A DNA stretch of 64,000 bases. It comes from Sphingobacterium mizutaii. Lineage in GTDB: Bacteria; Bacteroidota; Bacteroidia; Sphingobacteriales; Sphingobacteriaceae. Made by a program: the position numbers and the translations under genes. The notes under the pieces were generated by a model. It was given only the letters and a program-made list of their open reading frames with translations, made no database searches and was not told the origin of the DNA. Positions within the stretch are counted from its first letter, which is position 1. The number at the start of each line of letters is the position of its first letter. Of this stretch, positions 8,058 through 16,669 are shown one piece after another. Location of the stretch: NCBI RefSeq assembly GCF_900187125.1, contig NZ_LT906468.1, forward strand, positions 2,976,001-3,040,000, in the 5' to 3' direction.

Positions 8058-9834
8058 CGCTCAAAGTATTAAGGCTTATCAATTCTGGTTTTGGCTTTAA
8101 TTCAATTTCCAATTCATCAATAAACTTCTCAATGATTGCTTCTTGCTTTTCAAATTTCAATTGCCAAAAACCCATATTCTCTTTTTCTGCTCTTCTAAAT
8201 AAACGTTCAAAATTTGCGAACAATAATTTATCCCTAAAAGGAACTAAGTTCAATGATAATAATGAATCGACCTCGCCCTCAGTTTTTCCAGGAAAAGGAT
8301 AAAACAATTGTTTAACTTGATATTTTGCAAATTCTTCAGGCTGGTCCACAAATGTCTGTTCAGCGATATCATCATTTATTTTAGCACGGACGAATGAAGG
8401 CGCTCCGGAATCATTGGCCTCTTTAAGATTAGCAATCAATTGGCTAGTAGTTTTAAGCTTAAAATCATTAGGATACCTCATATCGATTACCAAATCATCC
8501 GTGTAAGTTTCGGTGATTTTGGCTATCATTTGAACAATAGAGGACCAAATTGCCGTAATCTTTTCAGAAAAAGGATGCAAAGTATCATAGACATTATCCA
8601 TATCCTGATCTCTTTCAGTAGCTGTGGCAACTGTCGTTTTCTTAATCAATGAAAGAGTATTAAATACGGTGGCATGAATTTTTTGTTCGTATTTATCTAG
8701 AATCTCCTCCTGGAATTTTAATAAATCTATTGGAGGAGCTTTGTATACCATTAATTTATCTAAATCTACCATATCATCTGATCTCTTTGGAATAGGCATA
8801 TACACAGCGTCCTGAGCACTCGTATGAACAGCGATCCCAGAGCCTTTACAAGAAGGACAAGCCTGTCCATCTGTATCCATGCCATCACGACAAGGAGATG
8901 CAGCAGTTCCAGGGCACGCCTGAACATACTGAAATTTTTGAGGAAAAGCATGAAGTGTTTTTGAAAGATCTGCCTCTGAATCTAAATTGATTGATTTTTT
9001 GAAATATGGCACGGCAGAATGAAAAGGATTAACATATGTTACTTCTTTAGTTCGCTCATCACCTAAATAACCAATGCTAAAAACAGGGACTACATCTAAT
9101 AAAGTATTATGCTCTCTTACCGCATATTTATCTCCACTTTGAGATTCCCAAATAACCTCATTGGATTGGGGTGTATATTTATTATTTACACGCTCGTAAG
9201 CGATAACAAAACCAATTCCGTAAAATGTGAATTTGAAGCCATCCTTTTTTTTCTTTTCTTCATCAATATATTTAATAGGCTTTTTATCAAGGATCCATTG
9301 AAGGCTATTATTTTTATATTCAAAATTGATTGCCTGACTTGCTGGAATTTCATAAGGATAAGGAGAAGCTCTTTCATAGTTATTATCAAATGAGTCCCAT
9401 TCAAGTACAACAAAAGCATTGGGATCTAGAAACGAAAGAGATTTGAAGCGAGTTTGCAACCAATAGTCTAAACCGCTGTTTTGATTCTCGGAACTATAGA
9501 AGATCATGAGCTTGTCTGAAAGTATATCGATGTTTCTCTCATCTTTTGACTCAATGCGTTTTACTAATGGATCAGTACGCAGCACCTTTTCAAAAGGATT
9601 AATCACTGATTTTGATAGAGCTTCGACTGTTGTAATTGTTAACTCAACCCTTTGTTTAAAAGCCTCCTTATCTTCACGACGCTCATACCGGTTAAGTAAA
9701 TCAGTAATCGATTCCCCAGTAATTAATTGTGCATAAAGTTTCGCTAAATTGCATACACGTAGGTAATTAGTATGGGTAGTTTTCTTTTCAATTGCGTCGA
9801 TTATAATTTCCTTGGCCTGATCTATTGAAAGCAT
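8044..9834 (-). CDS. Portal protein with embedded zinc-ribbon
   Basis: A 596-residue protein between the terminase and MuF genes, the expected place and size for a portal, the dodecameric ring through which DNA enters the head. Residues 307-329 hold four cysteines (C307, C315, C326, C329) in a CPGT...CRDG...CPSCKGSG arrangement resembling the DnaJ/zinc-ribbon knuckle, probably metal-binding and unusual for portals outside Bacteroidota phages. The C-terminal region (about 385-590) is helical and fits the wing/stem helices. A TATATTTG box lies 17 bases upstream of the start. The family assignment rests on position, size and layout. Confidence 0.72.
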   Translation of the reverse strand: MLSIDQAKEIIIDAIEKKTTHTNYLRVCNLAKLYAQLITGESITDLLNRYERREDKEAFKQRVELTITTVEALSKSVINPFEKVLRTDPLVKRIESKDERNIDILSDKLMIFYSSENQNSGLDYWLQTRFKSLSFLDPNAFVVLEWDSFDNNYERASPYPYEIPASQAINFEYKNNSLQWILDKKPIKYIDEEKKKKDGFKFTFYGIGFVIAYERVNNKYTPQSNEVIWESQSGDKYAVREHNTLLDVVPVFSIGYLGDERTKEVTYVNPFHSAVPYFKKSINLDSEADLSKTLHAFPQKFQYVQACPGTAASPCRDGMDTDGQACPSCKGSGIAVHTSAQDAVYMPIPKRSDDMVDLDKLMVYKAPPIDLLKFQEEILDKYEQKIHATVFNTLSLIKKTTVATATERDQDMDNVYDTLHPFSEKITAIWSSIVQMIAKITETYTDDLVIDMRYPNDFKLKTTSQLIANLKEANDSGAPSFVRAKINDDIAEQTFVDQPEEFAKYQVKQLFYPFPGKTEGEVDSLLSLNLVPFRDKLLFANFERLFRRAEKENMGFWQLKFEKQEAIIEKFIDELEIELKPKPELISLNTLSDDGI

Positions 9835-9850
9835 AATGTTTTTATTTACA

Positions 9851-9858
9851 CAAATATA
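9851..9858 (-). promoter_or_regulatory. Candidate -7 promoter box (TATATTTG)
   Basis: A perfect TAnnTTTG match on the minus strand in the 53-base AT-rich gap between terminase and portal genes, 17 bases before the portal start. It may give the head genes a promoter of their own. Confidence 0.4.
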
Positions 9859-9887
9859 TTAATATAAAATACAATTATTTTTATATT

Positions 9888-11426
9888 TTAAGCGTCAAAA
9901 AGTTTATCACAAAGCTCGCATATAAGATATTCCATTGCATCAGTTGTATGTCCATATTTTTGATATGTTTGCTTAGTAACCGGATCCTTTACGACCTCCT
10001 TTAATTTACCATCCGATCCTAATTTTAAGTATTGAAAATCTTTTATTAACTCAGGGCAACCAACTGAATCCACACGAATAATTACATGATGAATTCCACC
10101 TTTTAGAATCTCCTGAATAAATTTTCTTCTCTTCAGGACCGAAGGGTTACGTCTCATAGTCCTGTCTGAGGCGTTAAATATCAAACCATGCAATTCAAAT
10201 TCAACGTCATCATAAATACGATATTCCCCTTTTCCAGGCACTCGATTATGTCCTGATCCATCACCATAGTAAAAAACGGTATTCACTTTGCCGGAATAGT
10301 CTGCTTTAAACTGGGTCACAACTCCCTTTACATCATTTTGCGGAGATTTAAGACAATATTCTTTAAAGAACCTAATCTCCATAACCTGAACAAGTCTATG
10401 GCCTTCAGAAAAATTATCAAAGTATCTATGTTCGCTATCCACCCATTTAGTTAAAGTTTCAACCTGAGCACATAGCATGGTCATATATGGAAGAACATTA
10501 AAGTCAAATGACAAATGAACTGGTTTATTTTCAACGAAAGGAACCGATAGAACATGTCGCAAGCGATCAAACTCGTCGTAAAACTCCCCTCCAGTTTGAC
10601 TGAATGGATAACCATATACAAATTTTAATGCATCACCTTTTGTTAATGTTTTTAACCGATTTTGTATATAGTTTCTTGGTAAATTATGAGCATTGTGATG
10701 TGTAGAATAAATAACAATGGCTTTGCCGTCAATCTCTTTGTAGAAGAAATCCGGAAAGGCAGTTATCTTCTCTAGAATTTCTGCATCATATTTATGGAGA
10801 TTGAACATATCAATCAGCCATTCAGGGGTAGCAACCGCTGGTGATGTGTTGATACAAACCGGATTGAAAGGTTCAAATTCATCAGTCCCTTCTTCGAGGT
10901 AGACCAGTTCACCTAATTCATTTACAAATAATCCAGGCTGTGACATCCGACCAAGGATAACTGAAGTTAACGCTTCTTCTTTAGTATCCTTAGTTTCGTC
11001 TAATTCTGCCCATCCTAATTCCTTTCCATCATGCGCTTCATAATTATCTAAAGATGCTATATAGATAATTGCTCCATTACGAAATGAAACAATACCATCA
11101 TACCTATCATAAGCTTCGTTAATAGTAAAATGAGCAGGTGGTTTTTTATTAACCACATAAACACCAGAAGGATTTCTAGTGCGATCGTACTCTGTTATTC
11201 CAAATTCTTGCTTCCAAACTTTCCGTACAGCTACTAAGGTTGATTGAGAAAGCTGCTTATAAGTATTTGCAGCAATCATTCCCCTCATTTTTGGGAAGTT
11301 CTTTACATAATACCCGGACTTGAAACCGATCATGTGGGATTTGCCAACACGCTGGCCTGCCATATTAAGGGTTACCGGCTGTCGGCTAAACAGGACTTTC
11401 TTCTGAGGCTCGCTGAATGTCGGCAT
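9888..11426 (-). CDS. terL: Terminase large subunit
   Basis: A 512-residue DNA-packaging motor. The ATPase domain shows the Walker A-type GQRVGKS (24-30) and Walker B followed by catalytic Glu in LGWAELDE (about 137-144), with the coupling-motif-like INTSPA at 192-197. The C-terminal RNase H-like nuclease domain has an Asp in SFDFN (306-310), a second in YYGDGSG (386-392) and a further Asp in the TTDAMEYL segment near the end. The full length is present and all motifs look intact. It overlaps the small-subunit gene by 41 bases in another frame. Confidence 0.93.
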   Translation of the reverse strand: MPTFSEPQKKVLFSRQPVTLNMAGQRVGKSHMIGFKSGYYVKNFPKMRGMIAANTYKQLSQSTLVAVRKVWKQEFGITEYDRTRNPSGVYVVNKKPPAHFTINEAYDRYDGIVSFRNGAIIYIASLDNYEAHDGKELGWAELDETKDTKEEALTSVILGRMSQPGLFVNELGELVYLEEGTDEFEPFNPVCINTSPAVATPEWLIDMFNLHKYDAEILEKITAFPDFFYKEIDGKAIVIYSTHHNAHNLPRNYIQNRLKTLTKGDALKFVYGYPFSQTGGEFYDEFDRLRHVLSVPFVENKPVHLSFDFNVLPYMTMLCAQVETLTKWVDSEHRYFDNFSEGHRLVQVMEIRFFKEYCLKSPQNDVKGVVTQFKADYSGKVNTVFYYGDGSGHNRVPGKGEYRIYDDVEFELHGLIFNASDRTMRRNPSVLKRRKFIQEILKGGIHHVIIRVDSVGCPELIKDFQYLKLGSDGKLKEVVKDPVTKQTYQKYGHTTDAMEYLICELCDKLFDA

Positions 11427-11856
11427 TTTCTAAGCTACTCCTTTCAATTACATTGACAGTCAAATTAACTGGAGCTAATGGATCTATTTCATCGTCTGGT
11501 TTTTCGACTTTGACTCTTTCGACATATTGACCTTTTAGCCTTGAAATATCCTGTAAAATTTTCAAGGCAACATCCGCACATTTAGGATTATCGCCTTGTT
11601 TTTCCATTTTTCTAAAAAGGGAAAGTCGTTGCTCAATACCAGTAAACAGATCTAGCTCACTATCCTCACTCAAAGTATCGACAAAAGCAGTCCTGGCTCT
11701 TTTAACATAGTTAAGAGTCATTGTCCTATTTATATTCCAATTCTCCTTAGCATAAAATTCGATCTCCCTGTTTGAGAAACCTTTTATGATCATCTGTTGA
11801 ACTATGGATATTCTTCTAAGAACCTCGTTTTTATCTGCTTTTGTCTCCTTTGGCAT
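11386..11856 (-). CDS. terS: Terminase small subunit
   Basis: A 156-residue protein whose N-terminal half (about 10-60) forms a helix-turn-helix-like DNA-binding region (RRISIVQQMIIKGFSNREIEFYAKENWNINRTMTLNYVKRAR), followed by helices for oligomerisation and a disordered acidic tail. It would recognise the packaging site and recruit the large subunit, whose gene overlaps its end by 41 bases. The start ATG at 11856 overlaps the stop of the preceding small gene. Size and position fit well. Confidence 0.8.
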   Translation of the reverse strand: MPKETKADKNEVLRRISIVQQMIIKGFSNREIEFYAKENWNINRTMTLNYVKRARTAFVDTLSEDSELDLFTGIEQRLSLFRKMEKQGDNPKCADVALKILQDISRLKGQYVERVKVEKPDDEIDPLAPVNLTVNVIERSSLENADIQRASEESPV

Positions 11857-12089
11857 TATAGAAGCTTAATAATTGCAATATGTCGCCTTAACTCGGTTAT
11901 TTCATTTTCTAATTGTAGTCTAGTAAATTGCCTAACTGAAACAGAACCTTGGGATGAATCTTCCGGAGACATCAGATCGGCACTTTCATGGTATTTAATA
12001 GCCTCAAGTTTAATATCTAATTGTCCATTTAGATAATCAAGTACTTTTTCTTTCATGGTCAAATCTGCTAGACTTAAATGTTCATTCAT
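11856..12089 (-). CDS. Small helical protein upstream of terminase
   Basis: A 77-residue protein with two helical stretches (residues 8-35, and 52-77 ELENEITELRRHIAIIKLL type) separated by a Ser-rich loop. It overlaps the terminase small-subunit start by one base. No family recognised. Similar short helical proteins commonly precede terminase genes; a packaging or regulatory role is only a guess from position. Confidence 0.55.
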   Translation of the reverse strand: MNEHLSLADLTMKEKVLDYLNGQLDIKLEAIKYHESADLMSPEDSSQGSVSVRQFTRLQLENEITELRRHIAIIKLL

Positions 12090-12134
12090 TGTATTTGGGG
12101 TTGTTTTTCCCGAAAATACTAATATTTTTAGTTT

Positions 12135-13613
12135 CTATATCTCAATTGCTTTCAAACTATCTTCAACATTTGTAAGTACACCTATTTCTTCCGGAATTGA
12201 TTTAATATTCCCTTTGTAGAAAACAAGTACATTTTGATGCATTTTCCCAACCTTACGATATTTTGGGAATTGCTTCCCCATTCGCATAGGTAAAGAACCG
12301 GCAACATTCACCAATATTATTTCATTATATAGTTTCATTCCAGCATCTTGGAATGCCGATATGGTATCAGATACAAAGTTCCTATAATTCCCATCCTTAT
12401 CTCGAATATCACCAACAACAAAAGATGCGAAACGATTATCTTTCAAGTGAGAAACCGCTTTTGAAATAATACTGCGATAAATATCAATAAATTGGTCATA
12501 TTCCATATTACTGAGGTCCGCAGGATCTTCACTATATTTTTCAAGGTCATGATAAGGTGGGCATGAGAAAATGAAGTCCCTTCTTTCTAATTTTTGATTA
12601 AGTATTTCATTACTATCACCAACAATCCAATTTGCATTCTTATTCAAATTTAAACTTAATGCCTGTTTCTCGTTTGCAACTACTTGATCACTTCTTAAAT
12701 CAATTCCATCATAGAAATAACCAAGATATGCTGCCACAAGACCTCTGACACTTCCTCCTGCAAATGGATCTAAAATAGAACCTCCATCTGGGCAGAACCA
12801 TCTATAACAAACCTCTGCAAGAACTGGGTCAAAAATACTTGCACCCTCGTAAATATGCATTTTCCTCTTTTTGGCTTCTGCAATAATTTCCGACCATTCA
12901 GGATCACGGCCTAATGCTTCACGCATTTTATTTCTTAAATCGTATATCGCAGTGGATTGGCCACTTTCAGCAATCAATTCAATGTCCTCCCTGGTCTCTT
13001 GTGAATTAAAACCTAATGAGTTCCACGATCGCTTACGATCTTGCCAATATCCTTGCCTAGAATCTAAAATAGAAAATGGAGGAATTAAGAATTTATCCTG
13101 AAGGGATTGAGATTCAATTCCGGTAGCTTCTCCAATTTCTTTATTTAGAGCTGATAAGAAATCAATATCATCAAATTCCGGCAAGTCAATTTTTTGTAGC
13201 ATTTCTTTTGCGTCCAATTCATACTGATTGAGAAATTCTTCAAATCCTGATTGAGAAACTTTCGCATACACCGATGAATATTGCAACACCAACTTGGCAG
13301 CTTCTTGTTTATTTTCACAATGGACAAAAGTTGCTGGGAGCAATTCCGGAATTGAATGGCCTTCACTTAGTAATAAATCATTGGCAATAGTTCGATGGAA
13401 ACCATCCAAACAAAACAATGTTCCCTCAAATTCCCAAACATAAAAGGGCTGGGTAATACTATTGCTTAGAATGGAATTCTTAAGCTTTTGCATCTCCTCT
13501 TTTGTGAATTCCTTGAAGGATTCAGACTGAAGGAATTTAAGCTCACGCCAATTGATTTCTTCTGTTTTTATTACTCTGTTGGTTACGGATTTGCTCATAA
13601 AAGTGTCTAACAT
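12135..13613 (-). CDS. ParB-like domain fused to DNA methyltransferase
   Basis: A 492-residue fusion. Residues about 20-110 form a ParB/sulfiredoxin-like domain with the conserved D-G-x-H-R box (CLDGFHRT, 68-75). Residues about 250-490 form an amino-methyltransferase with the SAM-binding motif LDPFAGGS (281-288) and catalytic motif FSCPPYHDLE (349-358), in the FxCPPY variant seen in phage enzymes. It probably methylates adenine N6 or cytosine N4 in phage DNA, protecting it from host restriction; the ParB-like part may help find sites. A second ATG at residue 6 (MSKSV) is an alternative start. A TATATTTG box lies 14 bases upstream. Confidence 0.85.
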   Translation of the reverse strand: MLDTFMSKSVTNRVIKTEEINWRELKFLQSESFKEFTKEEMQKLKNSILSNSITQPFYVWEFEGTLFCLDGFHRTIANDLLLSEGHSIPELLPATFVHCENKQEAAKLVLQYSSVYAKVSQSGFEEFLNQYELDAKEMLQKIDLPEFDDIDFLSALNKEIGEATGIESQSLQDKFLIPPFSILDSRQGYWQDRKRSWNSLGFNSQETREDIELIAESGQSTAIYDLRNKMREALGRDPEWSEIIAEAKKRKMHIYEGASIFDPVLAEVCYRWFCPDGGSILDPFAGGSVRGLVAAYLGYFYDGIDLRSDQVVANEKQALSLNLNKNANWIVGDSNEILNQKLERRDFIFSCPPYHDLEKYSEDPADLSNMEYDQFIDIYRSIISKAVSHLKDNRFASFVVGDIRDKDGNYRNFVSDTISAFQDAGMKLYNEIILVNVAGSLPMRMGKQFPKYRKVGKMHQNVLVFYKGNIKSIPEEIGVLTNVEDSLKAIEI

Positions 13614-13626
13614 ATTTCAATAAATA

Positions 13627-13634
13627 CAAATATA
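13627..13634 (-). promoter_or_regulatory. Candidate -7 promoter box (TATATTTG)
   Basis: A perfect TAnnTTTG match on the minus strand, 14 bases from the ParB-methyltransferase start, in the very AT-rich 194-base divergent gap shared with the plus-strand ATPase gene. A short leader would result. The -33 element is not clear. Confidence 0.4.
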
Positions 13635-13807
13635 ATAGTAATATTTATTGAAGTATTAATAATTAGATTTTATATGTTTTTTAATTTTTTAATAATAATG
13701 ATTGAATATGTCATTCAAAAAATTAAATTGAAGAATAGGAGGTTTAAAATTTGTAAAAAACCAATATTTTTACATTCAATTTCATATTATTTATTAATAA
13801 CCAAATT

Positions 13808-15007
13808 ATGCAAGCGTTCATCACAGAAATAAACATCAAAGAATCTATTAATGTTAAAAACTTATTAATATCATTATCAAGAAACAAAAGACAGCACCTA
13901 ATTCTTACAGGTAAAAATGGTAGTGGAAAAACTAATCTTTTGAAAAAATTATATGAATATTTGAAATACTACTGTGGTGGAGGGAATATAGAGTTTTTAA
14001 AACTATTGACTTATAAAGAGAATTTGGAAGAATCGTTGAAAAAATATAATAATGATTTTAATACTAATCACACTTTACAAGAAGTAAAGGAGTCACTTAA
14101 AAATCATAATGATGATATTTCCTTTAAATTTTCTCAAGATGATTATACCACAAATAATCCTTTTTTAATATTTTTTGATGCTAGAAGAAATATTGAGTTC
14201 ACTCAAGTTACATCAATTATTAAACCAAGCAATTTTGAATTCGACAACCAGGTAAATAAAAAATTTCTACAACATTTGGTTAATTTAAAAGTCCAAAGAT
14301 CATTTGCGAGAGATGATGGAGATTTAGAAGCAGTTGAAAAAATTGATAATTGGTTTAATACATTTGAAAATAGATTAAAAATTATTTTTGAATCTGATAG
14401 TTTAAGTCTAAACTTTAACAGATCTAATTTCAGTTTTAATTTAATAATCGATGGTAATCCTATTGAATTTAGTTCTTTATCAGATGGGTATGCAAGTATA
14501 ATAAGTATTGTATCGGATTTGTTAATGAAAATGAGTAACAATGAAAATCTACTTTTTGAAGTCCATGGAATTGTACTAATAGATGAAATTGAAACACATT
14601 TACATGTAGATCTTCAGAAAAATATTTTACCTTTTTTAATTGATTTTTTTCCAAACATCCAATTTATAGTATCTACTCATTCTCCATTTGTTCTTACTTC
14701 TATTGAAAATGCTACTATCTGTGATTTAGAGAAAAAAATTGTCACCTCTGATTTATCCGCATATTCATATGATACAATAATTGAAAGCTATTTTGGAAGT
14801 GATAAATATTCAAAATTAATTAAAGAGAAAGTAAATAGGTATGAAGATTTATTAAAACGTGACAATCTTACTAATGATGAGCATTACGAACTTATTAATT
14901 TAAAAAAATATTTTGAAAATGTTCCAACTTATTTTGCGCTAGAATTACGATCAAAACTATTAGAATTAGGAATTTATCAAAATACTAAACCTGAAAATTT
15001 GAATTAA
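13808..15007 (+). CDS. Septu-like AAA/ABC-type ATPase (PtuA-like)
   Basis: A 399-residue ATPase of the SMC/ABC-like class used in defence systems. Walker A GKNGSGKT is at 35-42, a signature-like SLSDGYAS at 223-230, Walker B with catalytic Glu GIVLIDEIETHLH at 254-266, and the H-loop in STHSPF at 289-294. The last 100 residues are helical and have no TOPRIM motif. Its stop overlaps the start of an HNH nuclease gene (TAATG), the gene pair of Septu antiviral systems, in which a PtuA ATPase forms a complex with a PtuB nuclease. There is no reverse transcriptase nearby, so it is not the retron version. Orientation is opposite to the lytic genes. Confidence 0.8.
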   Translation: MQAFITEINIKESINVKNLLISLSRNKRQHLILTGKNGSGKTNLLKKLYEYLKYYCGGGNIEFLKLLTYKENLEESLKKYNNDFNTNHTLQEVKESLKNHNDDISFKFSQDDYTTNNPFLIFFDARRNIEFTQVTSIIKPSNFEFDNQVNKKFLQHLVNLKVQRSFARDDGDLEAVEKIDNWFNTFENRLKIIFESDSLSLNFNRSNFSFNLIIDGNPIEFSSLSDGYASIISIVSDLLMKMSNNENLLFEVHGIVLIDEIETHLHVDLQKNILPFLIDFFPNIQFIVSTHSPFVLTSIENATICDLEKKIVTSDLSAYSYDTIIESYFGSDKYSKLIKEKVNRYEDLLKRDNLTNDEHYELINLKKYFENVPTYFALELRSKLLELGIYQNTKPENLN

Positions 15008-15672
15008 TGCTTTTTTTTAAAAAATCTACTCCCGATCCCGAATGCCTTAACTATGAAAAAACAAAAGCATCGGGCGATTATAAATGTGGTGATGTCCTAG
15101 AAAGACTTAGGAATGATTTTGCAAATAAATGTTATTTATGCGGTACAAAAAATCCAATTTCTTTAAATGTAGAACATTTCCGACCTCATAAATCGAATAT
15201 AGATTTAAAATTTGGATGGAAAAATCTATTTTGGGCGTGCGTTCATTGTAATTCTACTAAAGGAGATGGTTTCGTTGACATAATTGATTGTACTGATATT
15301 AACCAGAATATAGAAAATAGATTAAAATTGATTATAAAACCTTTTCCTAAAGAAATACCAATAATCGAAGCTCTTGACAGTGAATCAACAACGATTTCAA
15401 CAAAGAAGCTTTTAGATTTAATTTATAATGGATCAACTCCATTAAAAGAAATTGAATCTGCTAATCTACGAGATGAGATACTTAAAGATATTGTAGAGTT
15501 TCAACAATATCTTTTTGAGTACACAAAAGATTCAAATACTAAAGAATTGAAATTAATTATGCTCGAAAAAATTAAATCGCATTTAAGCAAGAAATCGTCA
15601 TTTACTTCTTTCAAAAGGTGGATTATTAGAGATAATGCAGGTTTAAAATTTCTTGAAGAATATTTTGACTAA
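15007..15672 (+). CDS. HNH endonuclease, PtuB-like
   Basis: A 221-residue HNH nuclease. Residues 42-82 contain C42-x2-C45, then EHFRPHK (56-62), then WKNLFWACVHCN (71-82) followed by STKG, which is the treble-clef HNH fold with the E-H-x-R-P and C-x-x-C-N pattern of PtuB/TIGR02646-type effectors. The helical C-terminal half probably binds the ATPase. Translation is coupled to the ATPase through a TAATG overlap, and a strong hairpin ends the transcript 9 bases after the stop. Inferred role: nicking or cutting phage DNA once the ATPase partner senses infection. Confidence 0.82.
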   Translation: MLFFKKSTPDPECLNYEKTKASGDYKCGDVLERLRNDFANKCYLCGTKNPISLNVEHFRPHKSNIDLKFGWKNLFWACVHCNSTKGDGFVDIIDCTDINQNIENRLKLIIKPFPKEIPIIEALDSESTTISTKKLLDLIYNGSTPLKEIESANLRDEILKDIVEFQQYLFEYTKDSNTKELKLIMLEKIKSHLSKKSSFTSFKRWIIRDNAGLKFLEEYFD

Positions 15673-15680
15673 GAACTATT

Positions 15681-15712
15681 ATTAAAAGTGGTCGAATTTG
15701 ACCACTTTTAAT
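15681..15712. terminator. Bidirectional terminator hairpin
   Basis: A perfect 13-bp stem (ATTAAAAGTGGTC and its complement) with a 6-base loop, AT-rich at the base on both sides. It lies between convergent genes (HNH nuclease on plus, truncated secreted protein on minus) and can stop both. Confidence 0.85.
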
Positions 15713-15729
15713 ATCTTTATCATTTACAC

Positions 15730-16004
15730 CTATAACATTCTGATAGTAGGTGGATCGTTGGCCGATGGTGTGATATCGGAAGTATATCCGGTAATCAAAT
15801 CATCTTCTGTCAGTAAAGTAACCGTTTTGCTAAACTTTGGAGAAACATCTGGACTTACTCCGTTACAGATAAGGTCAAAATGCGGAACCTTCTCCAAGTC
15901 TTTTTTGAGCTCAATAGATACCTTTTCATCAAAAGATGCGTACGCTGTGCCAACCATCATAAATGAAAAATTCCGATCAATGCAATTGCAACAAATCTTT
16001 TCAT
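15730..16004 (-). pseudogene. Small exported protein with frameshifted signal peptide
   Basis: An uninterrupted frame from ATG 15960 to 15730 encodes 76 residues starting MMVGTAYASFDEKVSIELKK, with an AYA-S signal-peptidase site but too short a leader. Another ATG at 16004 gives MKRFVAIALIGIFHL and a stop in a different frame. Joined by a one-base shift near the T-run around 15966-15970, they would make a normal signal peptide followed by a soluble domain of about 65 residues. So the gene is either broken by a single-base indel or uses a frameshift, or the second ATG is used and the protein stays inside. No family recognised. Confidence 0.45.
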
Positions 16005-16171
16005 TAGTAAATGGTAATTAATAAATAAATGAACTATTTGCTGTCTATCCAGCTGTCTTAATATTTTTAAGTTTTTTTGATTAAAAAATTGCCGGCTATC
16101 TCACGACCACCGGCACACTAACCAATTATAAACCTAAATTATGAACGATTTAAAAAGACCTCCTTTTGACC

Positions 16172-16621
16172 TTAATAACCCCAAACCAAAAGACCTGCAT
16201 CACGTTTTTCTTGATTGGTTGAGAAACTATATCCGGTCAATTTAAAGAACTCTTCATGAGTAATTTTGCCTTCTCGGCCTTTCCATCTTTTCTTTAATGG
16301 TCTTATACCCTGACAAGGAATTTTGAGATACTCACACATCTCAATTATTTTTCTTCCAACTTCATGATTTGCACCTGTCCTAGAACCAATATTTGATGAA
16401 ACTCTAACACCTTTCGATTCGTTATGAAAATTAGCTTTCTTAATCAACCAGGATGCTTCAACAATTACTTCTTTGATGAGTTCTTTCTTTGAGACCAATA
16501 AGTCAAATAACTGGAAGAAAGAAAGGGCATAAAGTTCCAACGTTTTGCTTTCTCTTTGATAAATAGCTATTCCATTCTTATCAACATCTGGATCTATGCC
16601 AATTACCACCCCCTTTTTCAT
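16172..16621 (-). CDS. RuvC-like Holliday junction resolvase
   Basis: A 149-residue RNase H-fold protein. It starts with the first acidic strand GIDPDVDKNG (8-17; D10 the usual metal ligand), has the second-strand Glu in VEASW (E55) and an Asp in a final-helix EKRDAGLLVWG segment (D141), all as in RuvC-type resolvases. Phages use such enzymes to resolve branched DNA before packaging, next to their recombination genes. I chose the ATG at 16621; the only start further upstream is TTG. A TATATTTG box ends 4 bases before this ATG, so the mRNA may be nearly leaderless. Confidence 0.75.
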   Translation of the reverse strand: MKKGVVIGIDPDVDKNGIAIYQRESKTLELYALSFFQLFDLLVSKKELIKEVIVEASWLIKKANFHNESKGVRVSSNIGSRTGANHEVGRKIIEMCEYLKIPCQGIRPLKKRWKGREGKITHEEFFKLTGYSFSTNQEKRDAGLLVWGY

Positions 16622-16624
16622 ACT

Positions 16625-16632
16625 CAAATATA
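16625..16632 (-). promoter_or_regulatory. Candidate -7 promoter box (TATATTTG)
   Basis: A perfect TAnnTTTG match on the minus strand, only 3 bases from the resolvase ATG. If used, transcription would start at or just inside the start codon, giving a leaderless message; it may equally be a chance match in AT-rich DNA. Confidence 0.3.
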
Positions 16633-16669
16633 ATATTATTTTAATATAAATTACAATTATATTAATATT

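Noticed and set aside
13614..13807. Possible retron non-coding RNA upstream of the Septu-like pair
   Set aside because: No reverse transcriptase gene nearby and no long stem visible in this AT-rich gap.
15698..16021. 107-residue plus-strand ORF after the HNH gene
   Set aside because: It lies over the minus-strand frame with the signal-peptide-like start and AYA-S site, begins inside the terminator, and its composition looks like a shadow.
16141..16245. 34-residue plus-strand ORF (MNDLKRPPFDLNN...) overlapping the resolvase gene
   Set aside because: Good ATG context, but it is short and mostly antisense to the conserved C-terminus of the RuvC-like gene.
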